Shown in pieces: positions 25,946-34,030 of a stretch of 64,000 nt of DNA (the stretch's first letter is position 1; every line of letters begins with the position of its first letter). Where the stretch lies: the NCBI RefSeq assembly GCF_040640215.1, contig NZ_JBFABG010000005.1, positions 310,001 to 374,000 of the forward strand, given 5' to 3'. Source of the stretch: Actinosynnema sp040640215. Lineage in GTDB: Bacteria > Actinomycetota > Actinomycetes > Mycobacteriales > Pseudonocardiaceae. The translations under genes were made by a program, and so were the position numbers. The notes below the pieces were generated by a model that saw only the letters and a program-made list of their open reading frames with translations, searched no databases and was not told where the DNA came from.

Positions 25946-26650
25946 ATGGTTCTTCCGGTCAGCACATCGGCTGACGTAGCAGGATCGCACGCAACTGTCG
26001 CAGTTTTGCCGGTAGGCAGCTTCGAGCAACACGGTGATCATCTGCCATTGGCGACCGACACCATCATCGCTTCGCTGATCGCAGATGTGGTGACGGAAAC
26101 TTATGGACTTCTGCGGCTTCCGCCGATCACTATTTCATGCTCTCATGAACACGCCGCCTATGCGGGGACCATAAGCATTTCAGCGTCAACCCTCATTCAC
26201 ATCGTCAAGGAAGTGCAGGTCTCCCTGGAACGTCAAGCCATCGACCACCTGGTGATCGTAAGCGGTCATGGTGGAAACTACGTGCTTTCGAATATCGTGC
26301 AGGAAGCCAACACGGTTTCGCGCAGGATGGCCCTTTTTCCAGGCAACGGAGTTGTGGAAGCGGCGCGTGCAGATGCCGCAATGGAGTCGTCTCTCCACGA
26401 GGACATGCACGGGGGCGAGTGGGAGACCTCCATAATGTTGCACTACTTCCCGAAACTAGTCGGATCGCAATATCGAGATCGTGACTGGCCTGCACCCGAT
26501 CGCCGTCACTTGCTCACGGTGGGCATGGACGGCTATACCGAAACCGGGATCATCGGGTTTCCTTCCCTGGCTACACCGGCCAAGGGTGCTGCGGCCATAG
26601 CCAGTCTCAGGGAGTCGTTCGCCGACGTGCTAAAAGTGTTGCGGGTGTAA
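25946..26650 (+). CDS. Creatininase-family amidohydrolase
   Basis: 234 residues. Metal-binding landmarks of the creatininase/MftE superfamily: VGSFEQHGDHLPLATD near the start, then VSGHGGNYVL and MHGGEWETSIML. The superfamily hydrolyses cyclic or linear amides. Members include creatinine amidohydrolase and the mycofactocin peptidase MftE. The substrate here is unknown and no radical-SAM or precursor-peptide gene is beside it. ATG at 25946 with CAGGAG about nine bases upstream. GC is about 55-57 % with GTT, CTT, GCA, ATA and TCA codons that neighbours avoid, so the gene is horizontally acquired. It has its own terminator. Confidence 0.88.
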   Translation: MVLPVSTSADVAGSHATVAVLPVGSFEQHGDHLPLATDTIIASLIADVVTETYGLLRLPPITISCSHEHAAYAGTISISASTLIHIVKEVQVSLERQAIDHLVIVSGHGGNYVLSNIVQEANTVSRRMALFPGNGVVEAARADAAMESSLHEDMHGGEWETSIMLHYFPKLVGSQYRDRDWPAPDRRHLLTVGMDGYTETGIIGFPSLATPAKGAAAIASLRESFADVLKVLRV

Positions 26651-26669
26651 ATAAGTAAGGTTTTCGCCC

Positions 26670-26698
26670 GCGCCACGCATGGGGTCTATGCGTGGCGC
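26670..26698 (+). terminator. Rho-independent terminator of the creatininase gene
   Basis: Perfect 11-bp stem GCGCCACGCAT / ATGCGTGGCGC with a 7-nt loop, followed by TTCTGCTTTT. It is one of the few hairpins in the window with a T-rich tail, which fits its foreign surroundings. Confidence 0.88.
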
Positions 26699-27488
26699 TT
26701 CTGCTTTTCCGGTGTTCCTACACCTTGGCGGAAGAGTTGCCATGGGCGGCCGTCCGTGCCGTTGGCTGGTGGATCTACTGGCGGATTGCACGCGAGTAGA
26801 CGGCGGTTGCGTTCCTCGCACTGGATTATGCAGCGGCACCTGTGTCGGTTCTTCTTTGGTCGGACGTGGTGGCCGGCCACTATCGTAGAGGTGGTCGGTG
26901 ATGGCGTGGCAGGACGCGTCACCGGCCCTGCCGGTCGCGGGGGTCACGGCCTTGTTTTCGATCAGCCAACGGCACATGTCGGAGAGATTAATGTCCGCGC
27001 ATGCCTTCTCGGCAACTGGTGCAGGATCTTGAACGCATACTGATCGATACCGAGAATCCACCCCTTGACGATTCCACGGGCATCATCCCTTACCGGCGAC
27101 CTTCCCCGCTCCATCGGCCGGCTTCGTTCAGCCTGGCCTTGCGGAGCGGAAGGGCTCGCGCATCCGCTCCGCAAAGCAGTGCGTCCACCACGCTCCGGAC
27201 CTCTCAGTCCAATTGGGACACAACGAGGTACTTTTTAGCTGACCGACTTGGTGCAACACCGAGCACCCGACGAGTGGCGCATCGACCTCGGCCCGATGCC
27301 AGAGAGCCCGCTCTCTCGGGTGCAGCGGGCGACGTCGGCGTTCGCGCGGGAGGTCGAGCGGCGCGCGCCCGACGGCGCGGTGGCGGCGCGACTGTGCGAC
27401 GTGGTGTTCTCGCTGGAACCGTTGGTGGTGTGGGCGGACCGGGACGGCGGCGACCCCCGGACGACGAGAGCACCGCCGACGATCGTCC
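26699..27488. other. Gene-poor remainder of the low-GC island
   Basis: No frame encodes a protein I recognise. Minus-strand pieces that read sensibly (SDMCRWLIENKAVTPATG near 26960 and GWILGIDQYAFKILHQL near 27030) lie in different frames and may be one decayed gene. A 12-bp inverted repeat TTGCGGAGCGGA (27139-27150) / complement (27163-27174) with a 12-nt loop marks the right side. Beyond about 27240 the GC returns to the chromosomal level. A plus-strand frame from GTG 27248 reads plausibly for about 60 codons but then runs through ppk2. Confidence 0.5.
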
Positions 27489-28310
27489 CTAGTCTGCGTT
27501 CCGCAGGATTTCCGCCGCGTGGTCCGGGGCTTCGCGCTCGATCTCGCGCGGCGGGCGCACGTAGCCGCCACGGCTCTCCGGGCGTTCGGGCAGCACCAGT
27601 TCCGGCCGCTCCACCGGCTCCCACGGCAGGGTGTCCAGCAGGTGCGCGATCATGTTCAGCCGTGCCTTGCGCTTGTCTTCCGCCTCCACGACGGTCCACG
27701 GCGCGACCTCGGTGTCGGTGTGCGCCAGCATCTCGTCCTTGGCCCGCGAGTAGTCCTCCCAGCGGGTGATCGACTCCAGGTCCATCGGCGACAGCTTCCA
27801 CTGCTTGAGCGGATTCTGTCGACGTTCCCGGAATCGCCTCTCCTGCTCGGCGTCGCTGACCGAGAACCAGTACTTGCGCAGCAGGATTCCGTCCTCCACC
27901 AGCAGTTCCTCGAAGACCGGGCACTGCCGGAGGAAGCGCTCGTGCTCCTCGGGCGTGCAGAAGCCCATCACCCGCTCGACACCAGCGCGGTTGTACCAGC
28001 TCCGGTCCAGCAACACGATCTCGCCGGCCGCCGGCAGGTGGTCGACGTAACGCTGGAAGTACCACTGGGTGCGTTCGCGCCCGGTCGGCGCGGGCAGCGC
28101 CACGGTGCGGCAGACGCGCGGGTTGAGGTGCTCCGAAACGCGCTTGATCGCCCCGCCCTTGCCCGCCGCGTCCCGGCCCTCGAAGATCACCACGACCCGC
28201 GCGCCGGACGCCTTCACCCACTCCTGCACCCGCACCAGTTCGCCCTGGAGGCGCAACAGCTCGTTCTCGTACAGCTCCCTGGGGTACCGCTTGGTGGTCT
28301 TCTTCGCCAT
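27489..28310 (-). CDS. ppk2: Polyphosphate kinase 2
   Basis: 273 residues, a single-domain PPK2. Walker A in FEGRDAAGKGGAIKRV, Walker B in VLLDRSWYNRAGVERVMGFC, and the lid module RRQNPLKQWKLSPMD, with YSRAKDEML following. The enzyme transfers phosphate between polyphosphate and (d)NDP/NMP. The length and lid fit the one-domain nucleoside-diphosphate-phosphorylating type, but the exact class cannot be read safely. ATG at 28310 begins MAKKTTKRYPRELYENE. No strong ribosome-binding site is visible. It is divergent from the P450 gene. Confidence 0.94.
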   Translation of the reverse strand: MAKKTTKRYPRELYENELLRLQGELVRVQEWVKASGARVVVIFEGRDAAGKGGAIKRVSEHLNPRVCRTVALPAPTGRERTQWYFQRYVDHLPAAGEIVLLDRSWYNRAGVERVMGFCTPEEHERFLRQCPVFEELLVEDGILLRKYWFSVSDAEQERRFRERRQNPLKQWKLSPMDLESITRWEDYSRAKDEMLAHTDTEVAPWTVVEAEDKRKARLNMIAHLLDTLPWEPVERPELVLPERPESRGGYVRPPREIEREAPDHAAEILRNAD

Positions 28311-28506
28311 GTCGGACAGGGTCGCAAACCGATCCGGCCTCGGCCGGACGGGGGCTCGCCGCACCAGCGGGCGTACCGACCGGGTGCGCCGAAGCGCGCC
28401 ATCGCCGTCGGGGTGGGCAATTCGGGTGTGCCGGTTGGTCCGGATGCGCCCGGATTCCCTCGTCTGGCCCGCAGAAAGACGAGGGTCGTTCGGCGAGACT
28501 GCGATC

Positions 28507-29724
28507 ATGAGCGATTCAGTGACGGCGGTGCCGTCCTACGACCTGTTCGCGCCGGACGTGGCCGCCGACCCGCACCCGTTGCTGCACCGCATCCGCGCCG
28601 AGAGCCCGCTGACCTGGGTGCCGGAGCTCGACGGCCACCTGCTGACCCGGCACTCGGACATAGTCGCGGCCCTCAAGGACCGGCGGTTGGCGACCGCCAA
28701 CCTCGGCCAGGGACTGGACCGGCTCAGCCAGGCCGAGCGCGACGAGCTCAAGCCCGTGCTCCGGTCGATCTCGCTGTGGATGGGCCATACCAACGATGAC
28801 GACCACGTCCGGTTCCAGCAGCTCCTCAAGCGCTACTTCACGCCCGCCACGGTGAACGGCCTGCGGCCCAGGGTGCGCCGACTGACCGAGGAACTCCTCG
28901 ACGCGGTGGCCGGTGCCGGGCGCATGGACGTCGTCGCCGACCTGGCCTACCCGTTGCCCGCCAACGTGATCGCCGAGATGCTGGGGATGCCGACGACCGA
29001 GCGCGAGCGGTTGCAGGCGTGGTCGCGGGACATCCTGGCGATTTTCACCCGGTCGGATTTCGAGCAGCTCAAGCAGTGCCAGCGCAGCGTCCTGGAGATG
29101 CAGGACTACTTGCGCGGCCTGGTGGAGCAGCGGCGGGCCGAGCCGCGCGAGGACCTGCTGAGCATGTTCGTGGCCGCCGAGCGCGAGGGCGTGGTGACCG
29201 AGGACGAGATCGTCGCGAACTGCGTGCTGCTGCTGTTCGCGGGCCACGAGACGACCGCCAACCTGATCGCCAACGGGTTGGTGCTGCTGTTCGACAACCC
29301 CGACCAGTTCGCGCTGCTGAAGCAACGCCGCGAGCTCATGCCGTCGGCGGTCGAGGAGATGCTGAGGTGCGGCGGACCGGCGTCGACCGTCGTGCGGGTG
29401 ACCACCGAGCCGGTCGAGGTCGCGGGCCACGAGCTGCCGGCCGGTCGGCTGGTGTACCTGGCGATGCTCGCCGGCAACCGCGACCCCGAGGTGTTCGAGG
29501 ACCCGGACAAGTTCGACATCACCCGGAAGCCCAACCGGCACACGGCGTTCGGGCTCGGTGCGTTCTACTGCCTGGGCGCGGCGCTGGCCCGCATGGAGAC
29601 CGACGTGTGCTTCAGCACGCTGCTCGACCGGGTTCCCGACCTCCGCCCGGCCTACGAGACGCCGGACCTCATCGTCAACCCCCCGTTGGGAAGCCGACTG
29701 GCCACTGTGGACGTGACTTTCTGA
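28507..29724 (+). CDS. Cytochrome P450, bacterial class I (CYP107-like)
   Basis: 405 residues, soluble. I-helix oxygen-binding motif AGHETTANLIANG, K-helix ExxR in VEEMLRCGGP, and the haem loop FGLGAFYCLGAALARME with the cysteine ligand. Such enzymes need a ferredoxin and reductase; none is nearby, so electrons come from partners elsewhere. The residue after the FGxG stretch and the PERF-like DPDKFDITR fit CYP107-type enzymes of secondary metabolism or xenobiotic oxidation. No biosynthetic core gene is adjacent. The ATG at 28507 has little Shine-Dalgarno sequence. Confidence 0.94.
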   Translation: MSDSVTAVPSYDLFAPDVAADPHPLLHRIRAESPLTWVPELDGHLLTRHSDIVAALKDRRLATANLGQGLDRLSQAERDELKPVLRSISLWMGHTNDDDHVRFQQLLKRYFTPATVNGLRPRVRRLTEELLDAVAGAGRMDVVADLAYPLPANVIAEMLGMPTTERERLQAWSRDILAIFTRSDFEQLKQCQRSVLEMQDYLRGLVEQRRAEPREDLLSMFVAAEREGVVTEDEIVANCVLLLFAGHETTANLIANGLVLLFDNPDQFALLKQRRELMPSAVEEMLRCGGPASTVVRVTTEPVEVAGHELPAGRLVYLAMLAGNRDPEVFEDPDKFDITRKPNRHTAFGLGAFYCLGAALARMETDVCFSTLLDRVPDLRPAYETPDLIVNPPLGSRLATVDVTF

Positions 29725-29736
29725 CCACCCGCGCAA

Positions 29737-29764
29737 CGGCCCGTGCCGGCACCGGCACGGGCCG
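29737..29764 (+). terminator. Terminator of the P450 gene
   Basis: Perfect 13-bp stem CGGCCCGTGCCGG / CCGGCACGGGCCG with a 2-nt centre, 12 nt after the P450 stop. Confidence 0.85.
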
Positions 29765-29938
29765 CTCGTGATCGGCGACCGGCCTCGCGCACCGGCAGTT
29801 GATCACTCGTCCGGGTGAAGTCGCTCAAGCCGCCGGACCCCCGCGCCGATATCGGTCGGTGTCCACGGGGGGCGGACGCGGTTCGACCAGGTTCGCCTGC
29901 CCCGACGTGTTGCAGGCCGGCGAGGAGTACTGAGACCG

Positions 29939-30739
29939 ATGGGGTTGCGCGACCGGGTCGCCGAGATCGTGGACGGCAAGCGGTTCCAGCAGGTGATCAT
30001 CGCGGTGATCGTGGTCAACGCGGTCGCGCTGGGGTGCGAGACCTCGCCCGCGGTGGTGGCCACCTACGGCGAGCTGCTGTCCGCCGTGGACCGGGTGGCG
30101 CTGACCGTGTTCGTCCTGGAGCTGGCCGCCCGCCTCTACGCCCACCGGCTGGCGTTCTTCCGCGACCCGTGGAACTGCTTCGACTTCGTCGTGATCGGCC
30201 TCTCGCTGATCCCCGCCGCCGGTCCGCTGGCCGTGGTGCGGTCGCTGCGCATCCTGCGCGCGCTGCGGCTGGTGGCGATGGTGCCCAGCATGCGCCGCGT
30301 GGTGAGCGCCCTGGTCAAGTCGATCCCCGGCCTGCTGTCGCTGACCGGGTTGCTCCTGCTGCTGCTCTACGTGGGCGGCGTGGTGGCGATCAACCTGTTC
30401 CGGCGCAGCGGGGACGTCCGCTTCGAAGACCTCGGCTCGACCGTCCTCACCCTGTTCCAGATCACCACCGGCGACGGCTGGTCGGACGTGATGCGCGACC
30501 TGATGCGGGAGCAGCCGCTGGCCTGGATCTTCTTCGTCTGCTACCTGCTGGTGGGCACGTTCACCATGCTCAACCTGTTCATCGCCGTGGTGTGCAGCGC
30601 GATGGAGTCCGACCCGCCGCCCACGCCGCCGGCGGGAGCGGACCACCTGGTGCTCGCCGAGCTCCGGGCCCTGCGCGAGGAGGTGCGGGCGTTGCGCCTC
30701 GAACCCGTGGGGTCAGGGGATCGCGGCGGACCGAACTGA
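29939..30739 (+). CDS. One-domain voltage-gated cation channel (BacNav/CavMr-like)
   Basis: 266 residues with six membrane segments. The S4 voltage sensor has Arg every third position (VVRSLRILRALRLVAM, R101, R104, R107, R110). The pore loop reads FQITTGDGWSDVM, where NaChBac has FQVMTLESWAS: Asp179 replaces the filter Glu, and Gly180 sits at the position that is Ser in sodium channels. Gly there is linked to calcium permeation in CavMr. The tail (LAELRALREEVRALRLE) is a likely coiled coil, as in BacNav tetramers. The long N-terminus and S1-S3 are normal. ATG with AGGAG about 12 bases upstream. The 3' end overlaps the opposing AraC gene by 27 nt. Confidence 0.9.
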   Translation: MGLRDRVAEIVDGKRFQQVIIAVIVVNAVALGCETSPAVVATYGELLSAVDRVALTVFVLELAARLYAHRLAFFRDPWNCFDFVVIGLSLIPAAGPLAVVRSLRILRALRLVAMVPSMRRVVSALVKSIPGLLSLTGLLLLLLYVGGVVAINLFRRSGDVRFEDLGSTVLTLFQITTGDGWSDVMRDLMREQPLAWIFFVCYLLVGTFTMLNLFIAVVCSAMESDPPPTPPAGADHLVLAELRALREEVRALRLEPVGSGDRGGPN

Positions 30740-31594
30740 CTCCCGGTGCCCGCTGGGCGACCGGCCGCGCAGCCGCTTGAACGCCACGCTGAGCGCGAAC
30801 GTCGTGCCGTAGCCGACCCGCCGGGCGATGGCGGCCACCGTCAGGTCCGTGGTCACCAGCAGGTCGGCGGCCAGGGAGACGCGCCAGTCCGCCAGGTAGG
30901 CCATCGGCGGCGCACCGGTGCGCGCGGTGAACCGGCGCGCCAGGCCGGCGCGGGACACCGCGCAGCGGGCCGCCAGGCCGGCCACCGTCCACGGGTGCGC
31001 GGGGTCGTCGTGCAGGAGGGCCAGCGCCCGGTCGACCAGCGGGTCGCCGGTCGACCGGTACCACGGGGGCGCGGGCCGGTCGCCGTCGAACCACGCGCGC
31101 AGCGCCGACACCAGCACCAGATCCAGCAGCCGGTCCAGGACGACCTGCCGGCCGGCGCGGGCGGCGGTGATCTCGGCGGCCACGGCGGCCACCAGCGGCG
31201 TCGGGCAGTCGGCGTCCGACACCACCAGCACCTCCGGCAGCGCGCCCAGCAGCCGGTCCGGGAGCGGGCCCGGGAACGCGCCGCTGACCAGCACCGCCGG
31301 GCCGTCACCGGGGTCCCAGGCGCAGTACCGGTCCTCGGCCACCACCTCGGCGGGCGGTGTCGTCGGGTCGTCGGCGACGACGAACGGCCTGCCGCCGCGC
31401 ACGACCGCGATGTCGCCGGCGGCCACCCGGTGCGGCTGGTCGCGGACGATCCACGCCTCCCCGGCCAGCACCACGCCGACGGTCAGTTCGGCGCGCGCGG
31501 CGAACTCCAGGGACCACGGCGGTGTCAGCGCCGAACGGCTGAACACCGCACCGCGCGCCCGGACACCGTCGAGCAGGTCGGCGAGCACATCCAC
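30713..31594 (-). CDS. AraC-family regulator with cupin sensor
   Basis: 293 residues. N-terminal AraC_binding_6-type cupin (LEFAARAELTVGVVLAGEAWIV, GDIAVVRGGRPFVVADD) and a C-terminal pair of AraC helix-turn-helices (WTVAGLAARCAVSRAGLARRFTARTG and TVAAIARRVGYGTTFALSVAFKR). It is divergent from an NmrA-like oxidoreductase gene 81 bp away, an arrangement in which the regulator activates the neighbour. GTG start at 31594 with GGGGG upstream. The 3' end overlaps the channel gene head-on. Confidence 0.92.
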   Translation of the reverse strand: MDVLADLLDGVRARGAVFSRSALTPPWSLEFAARAELTVGVVLAGEAWIVRDQPHRVAAGDIAVVRGGRPFVVADDPTTPPAEVVAEDRYCAWDPGDGPAVLVSGAFPGPLPDRLLGALPEVLVVSDADCPTPLVAAVAAEITAARAGRQVVLDRLLDLVLVSALRAWFDGDRPAPPWYRSTGDPLVDRALALLHDDPAHPWTVAGLAARCAVSRAGLARRFTARTGAPPMAYLADWRVSLAADLLVTTDLTVAAIARRVGYGTTFALSVAFKRLRGRSPSGHRESVRSAAIP

Positions 31595-31675
31595 GCCCCC
31601 AGCGTAGACGCACGGACATCGAACCGATCTTCTGAGCCATCGCCCGTCTCACGCCCGCCCGCTTGACTGGGCACC

Positions 31676-32500
31676 GTGAACGACCACCCGATCCTCGTCC
31701 TCGGCGGCACCGGCAAAGCCGGCCGCCGCGTCGCGGCCCGCCTGCACGGCCTCGGCCTCCCCGTCCGCGTGCCCACCCGGTCCGGCGCGCTCCCGTTCGA
31801 CTGGACCGACGAGAGCACCTGGCCCGCCGTGCTCGCCCGGACGCGGGCGGTGTTCGTGGTGCCGTTCGACGGCCTGCCGCTGACCCGGGCGTTCGTGGCG
31901 CGCGCGGTCGAGGCGGGCGTCGAGCGGGTCGTGCTGCTGTCCGGGCGGGGCGTCGACGTGCCCGGGTACCCGCAGATCAGCGCCGGGCAGACGCACGTCG
32001 ACGGTGAGGCGGCGGTGCGGGCGCTGGACGTGGCGTGGACCGTGGTGCGGCCGACGTGGTTCGCGCAGAACTTCACCGAGGGCTTCTTCCGGGACGCCGT
32101 CGCGGCGGGCGACCTGCGCCTCCCGGCGGGCGACGGGGCGGTGAGCTTCGTCGACGCCGACGACATCGCCGACGTCGTGGTCGCCGCCCTGGTCGAACCG
32201 GGGCACGCGGGCCGCACCTACGAGCTGTCCGGGCCGCGCGCGCTGACCCTGGCCGAGGTCGCCGCCGAGATCTCCGCCGCGTCGGGCCGGCACGTCCGCT
32301 ACACGCCGCTGTCCGTCGAGGACTACACCGCCGAACTGGTCGCGACCGGGTGGCCGGAAGCCGACGCGCGGGAGCTCGCCGTCGTCGTCACCGCCGCGCG
32401 CGACGGCCTGGACGCCTACCTCTCCGACGGTGTCCAGCAGGCGTTGGGCCGCCCGGCCCGGGACTTCGGCGAGTTCGCCGCCGCCGCGACGTGGCCGTGA
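31676..32500 (+). CDS. NmrA-like NAD(P)-dependent oxidoreductase
   Basis: 274 residues of the atypical SDR / NmrA type. Rossmann motif LGGTGKAGRRVAARL, WTVVRPTWFAQNFTEGFF, and VSFVDADDIADVVVAAL, as in NAD(P)H:quinone-type QorB/YesF proteins. GTG start at 31676 (MNDHPILVLGG). Divergence from the AraC/cupin regulator suggests inducible expression. The substrate is not evident. Confidence 0.88.
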   Translation: MNDHPILVLGGTGKAGRRVAARLHGLGLPVRVPTRSGALPFDWTDESTWPAVLARTRAVFVVPFDGLPLTRAFVARAVEAGVERVVLLSGRGVDVPGYPQISAGQTHVDGEAAVRALDVAWTVVRPTWFAQNFTEGFFRDAVAAGDLRLPAGDGAVSFVDADDIADVVVAALVEPGHAGRTYELSGPRALTLAEVAAEISAASGRHVRYTPLSVEDYTAELVATGWPEADARELAVVVTAARDGLDAYLSDGVQQALGRPARDFGEFAAAATWP

Positions 32501-32683
32501 CAACCGGTCGGCACGGCGGCGTGGCTCCTTCCGCGCCGTTGGCGAATCCGGCCGATGAACCGACCCCGATCGTGCGAACCGAGCCGGTCACCGCTCCCCT
32601 GCCGCACGTGCGCCACCAGCGCGAACACCTCGGCTGAGGGGTCTTCGCCCGCAAACACCGGAGCTGAGCGGTTGCAAGCGGGT

Positions 32684-32698
32684 TTGCCGGTTCGGCAA
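32684..32698. promoter_or_regulatory. Palindrome upstream of the XRE-cupin gene
   Basis: TTGCCG-GTT-CGGCAA, a perfect 6-3-6 palindrome ending 9 nt before the ATG. The same palindrome (spacer GTC) occurs ahead of the convergent methyltransferase gene at 33950. Likely operator for autoregulation by the XRE-cupin protein. Confidence 0.75.
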
Positions 32699-32707
32699 GC
32701 TGGGGGC

Positions 32708-33283
32708 ATGGACGACTTGGACGACGTGCTCAAGGCGGTGGGCCCGCGACTGCGGGCCATCCGCCGACAGCGCGGGGCGACCCTCGCGGACCTGGCCGCG
32801 TCGACCGGCATTTCGGAGAGCACCCTGTCCCGGCTGGAGAGCGGGCAGCGGCGGGCCAACCTGGAACTGCTGCTGCCCCTCGCCAGGGCGCACGGCGTGG
32901 CGCTCGACGAGCTGGTCGGCGCACCCACCACCGGCGACCCCCGGGTGCACCTGCGGCCGTTGCGGCACGGGGACCGCACGATCATCCCGCTCACCCGCCG
33001 CGCCGGCGGGGTGCAGGCCTACAAGATGATCATCCCGGGGGTCCGGGGGCAGGTCGAACCGGAACCGCGCGTGCACGAGGGCTACGAGTGGCTCTACGTG
33101 CTCGACGGCACGCTCCGGTTGCTGCTCGGCGACCAGGACCTGGTGCTCAAACCGGGTGAGGCCGCCGAGTTCGACACGCACGTGCCGCACTGGTTCGACG
33201 CGGCGGACGCCCGGCCCGTCGAGCTGCTGACCCTGTTCGGGCAGCAGGGCGAACGGGCCCACGTCCGCGCGCGTGCCCGGTAG
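32708..33283 (+). CDS. XRE-family regulator with C-terminal cupin
   Basis: 191 residues. HTH at about 10-65 (GATLADLAASTGISESTLSRLESGQRRANLELL), cupin at about 115-175 (VHEGYEWLYVLDGTLRLLLGD, LKPGEAAEFDTHVPHWFDA). The cupin His/Glu positions are kept, so a metal or small-molecule sensor is possible. Its stop codon (33281-33283) directly abuts the stop of the opposing methyltransferase gene (33284-33286). Both genes have the same palindrome upstream, which marks them as a two-gene regulon. The ATG is given because the palindrome lies immediately in front of it. Confidence 0.92.
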   Translation: MDDLDDVLKAVGPRLRAIRRQRGATLADLAASTGISESTLSRLESGQRRANLELLLPLARAHGVALDELVGAPTTGDPRVHLRPLRHGDRTIIPLTRRAGGVQAYKMIIPGVRGQVEPEPRVHEGYEWLYVLDGTLRLLLGDQDLVLKPGEAAEFDTHVPHWFDAADARPVELLTLFGQQGERAHVRARAR

Positions 33284-33907
33284 CTACTCCCGGCGGATGC
33301 GCAGCACGTTGTCGTCGCGGTGGCCCGGTCGTCCGTCGGGGGCGGCCACCTCGCGGCGGACCACCGCGTCGGTCTCGACCCGCCACCCGTCGCCGAGGTC
33401 CAGCGACCGCAGCACGTCGGCGGTCGTCGGGAGCACGATGTCGCGGTGCGGGTGGTCGGTCGCCCAGGACGGCCAGCCAGCGTGACCGCCGATCACCAGC
33501 ACCCCGCCGGGCGCGACGGCGTCGGCCGCGCGCCGCAGGATGCCGTCCCGCTCGCCGTCCTGCTCCACGGGGGAGTGCAGGAACTGCGCGGACACCAGGT
33601 CGAACCGGCCGCGCGGGAAGGTCTGGAAGAGGTCGTGCCGCTCGAAGGTGATCAGGTCCGCGACACCGACCTCGGCGGCGCGGGCGGCGGCCCGGCCGAG
33701 CGCGGTCGTGGACACGTCCACGCCGAGCACCCGCCAGCCGCGCCGGGCGAGCCAGATCGCGTCGCCGCCCTCCGCGCACCCCAGGTCCAGCGCCGTGCCG
33801 GGGGTGAGCGCGGAGACCTCGCGCACCAGCAACGGATTCGGGTCGCCGCTCCACACCTGGTCCCGGTCCAGGTAGAAGCCCTCCCAGTACTGCTCCGCGG
33901 TCGTCAT
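33284..33907 (-). CDS. Class I SAM-dependent methyltransferase
   Basis: 207 residues. Motif I ALDLGCAEGGDAIWLARRGW, an acidic residue ending strand 2 (VLGVDVSTTAL), motif IV-like FDLVSAQFLH, and post-motif GGVLVIGGHAG. Similar to TehB/UbiE-type small-molecule methyltransferases paired with XRE-cupin regulators in actinomycetes. Target unknown; tellurite, thiol or metalloid methylation are possibilities. The ATG at 33907 is chosen over a longer frame to 33970, because the operator at 33950-33964 would otherwise lie inside the coding region. Confidence 0.88.
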   Translation of the reverse strand: MTTAEQYWEGFYLDRDQVWSGDPNPLLVREVSALTPGTALDLGCAEGGDAIWLARRGWRVLGVDVSTTALGRAAARAAEVGVADLITFERHDLFQTFPRGRFDLVSAQFLHSPVEQDGERDGILRRAADAVAPGGVLVIGGHAGWPSWATDHPHRDIVLPTTADVLRSLDLGDGWRVETDAVVRREVAAPDGRPGHRDDNVLRIRRE

Positions 33908-33949
33908 GGCGGCACTGTGCACCGGGCTCGCGCGGCCGTGCCACTCCTC

Positions 33950-33964
33950 TTGCCGGTCCGGCAA
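33950..33964. promoter_or_regulatory. Matching palindrome upstream of the methyltransferase gene
   Basis: TTGCCG-GTC-CGGCAA, identical in arms and spacing to the site at 32684-32698 and 43 nt upstream of the methyltransferase ATG, a promoter-like distance. Confidence 0.75.
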
Positions 33965-34030
33965 GATCATCCCACTTTCGCGTGACGGATCGGCGGCGCA
34001 CCGCAGTCGAGCGCCGCTGTGAAACCGGCT

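Noticed and set aside
26630..27061. Minus-strand 143-codon frame in the island, possible transposase or toxin
   Set aside because: Overlaps the terminator of the creatininase gene and shows no catalytic motif; only a short internal stretch reads like protein.
27248..27769. Plus-strand frame beginning at GTG 27248
   Set aside because: More than half lies inside ppk2 on the opposite strand; the first 60 codons read plausibly but no family or ribosome-binding site supports them.
28507..29724. P450 as the core of a secondary-metabolite cluster
   Set aside because: No PKS, NRPS, terpene, RiPP or tailoring partners are adjacent, and it has its own terminator.
30713..30739. Translational coupling between the channel and AraC genes
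   Set aside because: The 27-nt overlap is between convergent genes on opposite strands, so coupling is impossible.
33908..33970. Upstream extension of the methyltransferase to 33970
   Set aside because: It would place the 6-3-6 operator inside the coding region and adds residues not typical of the family.
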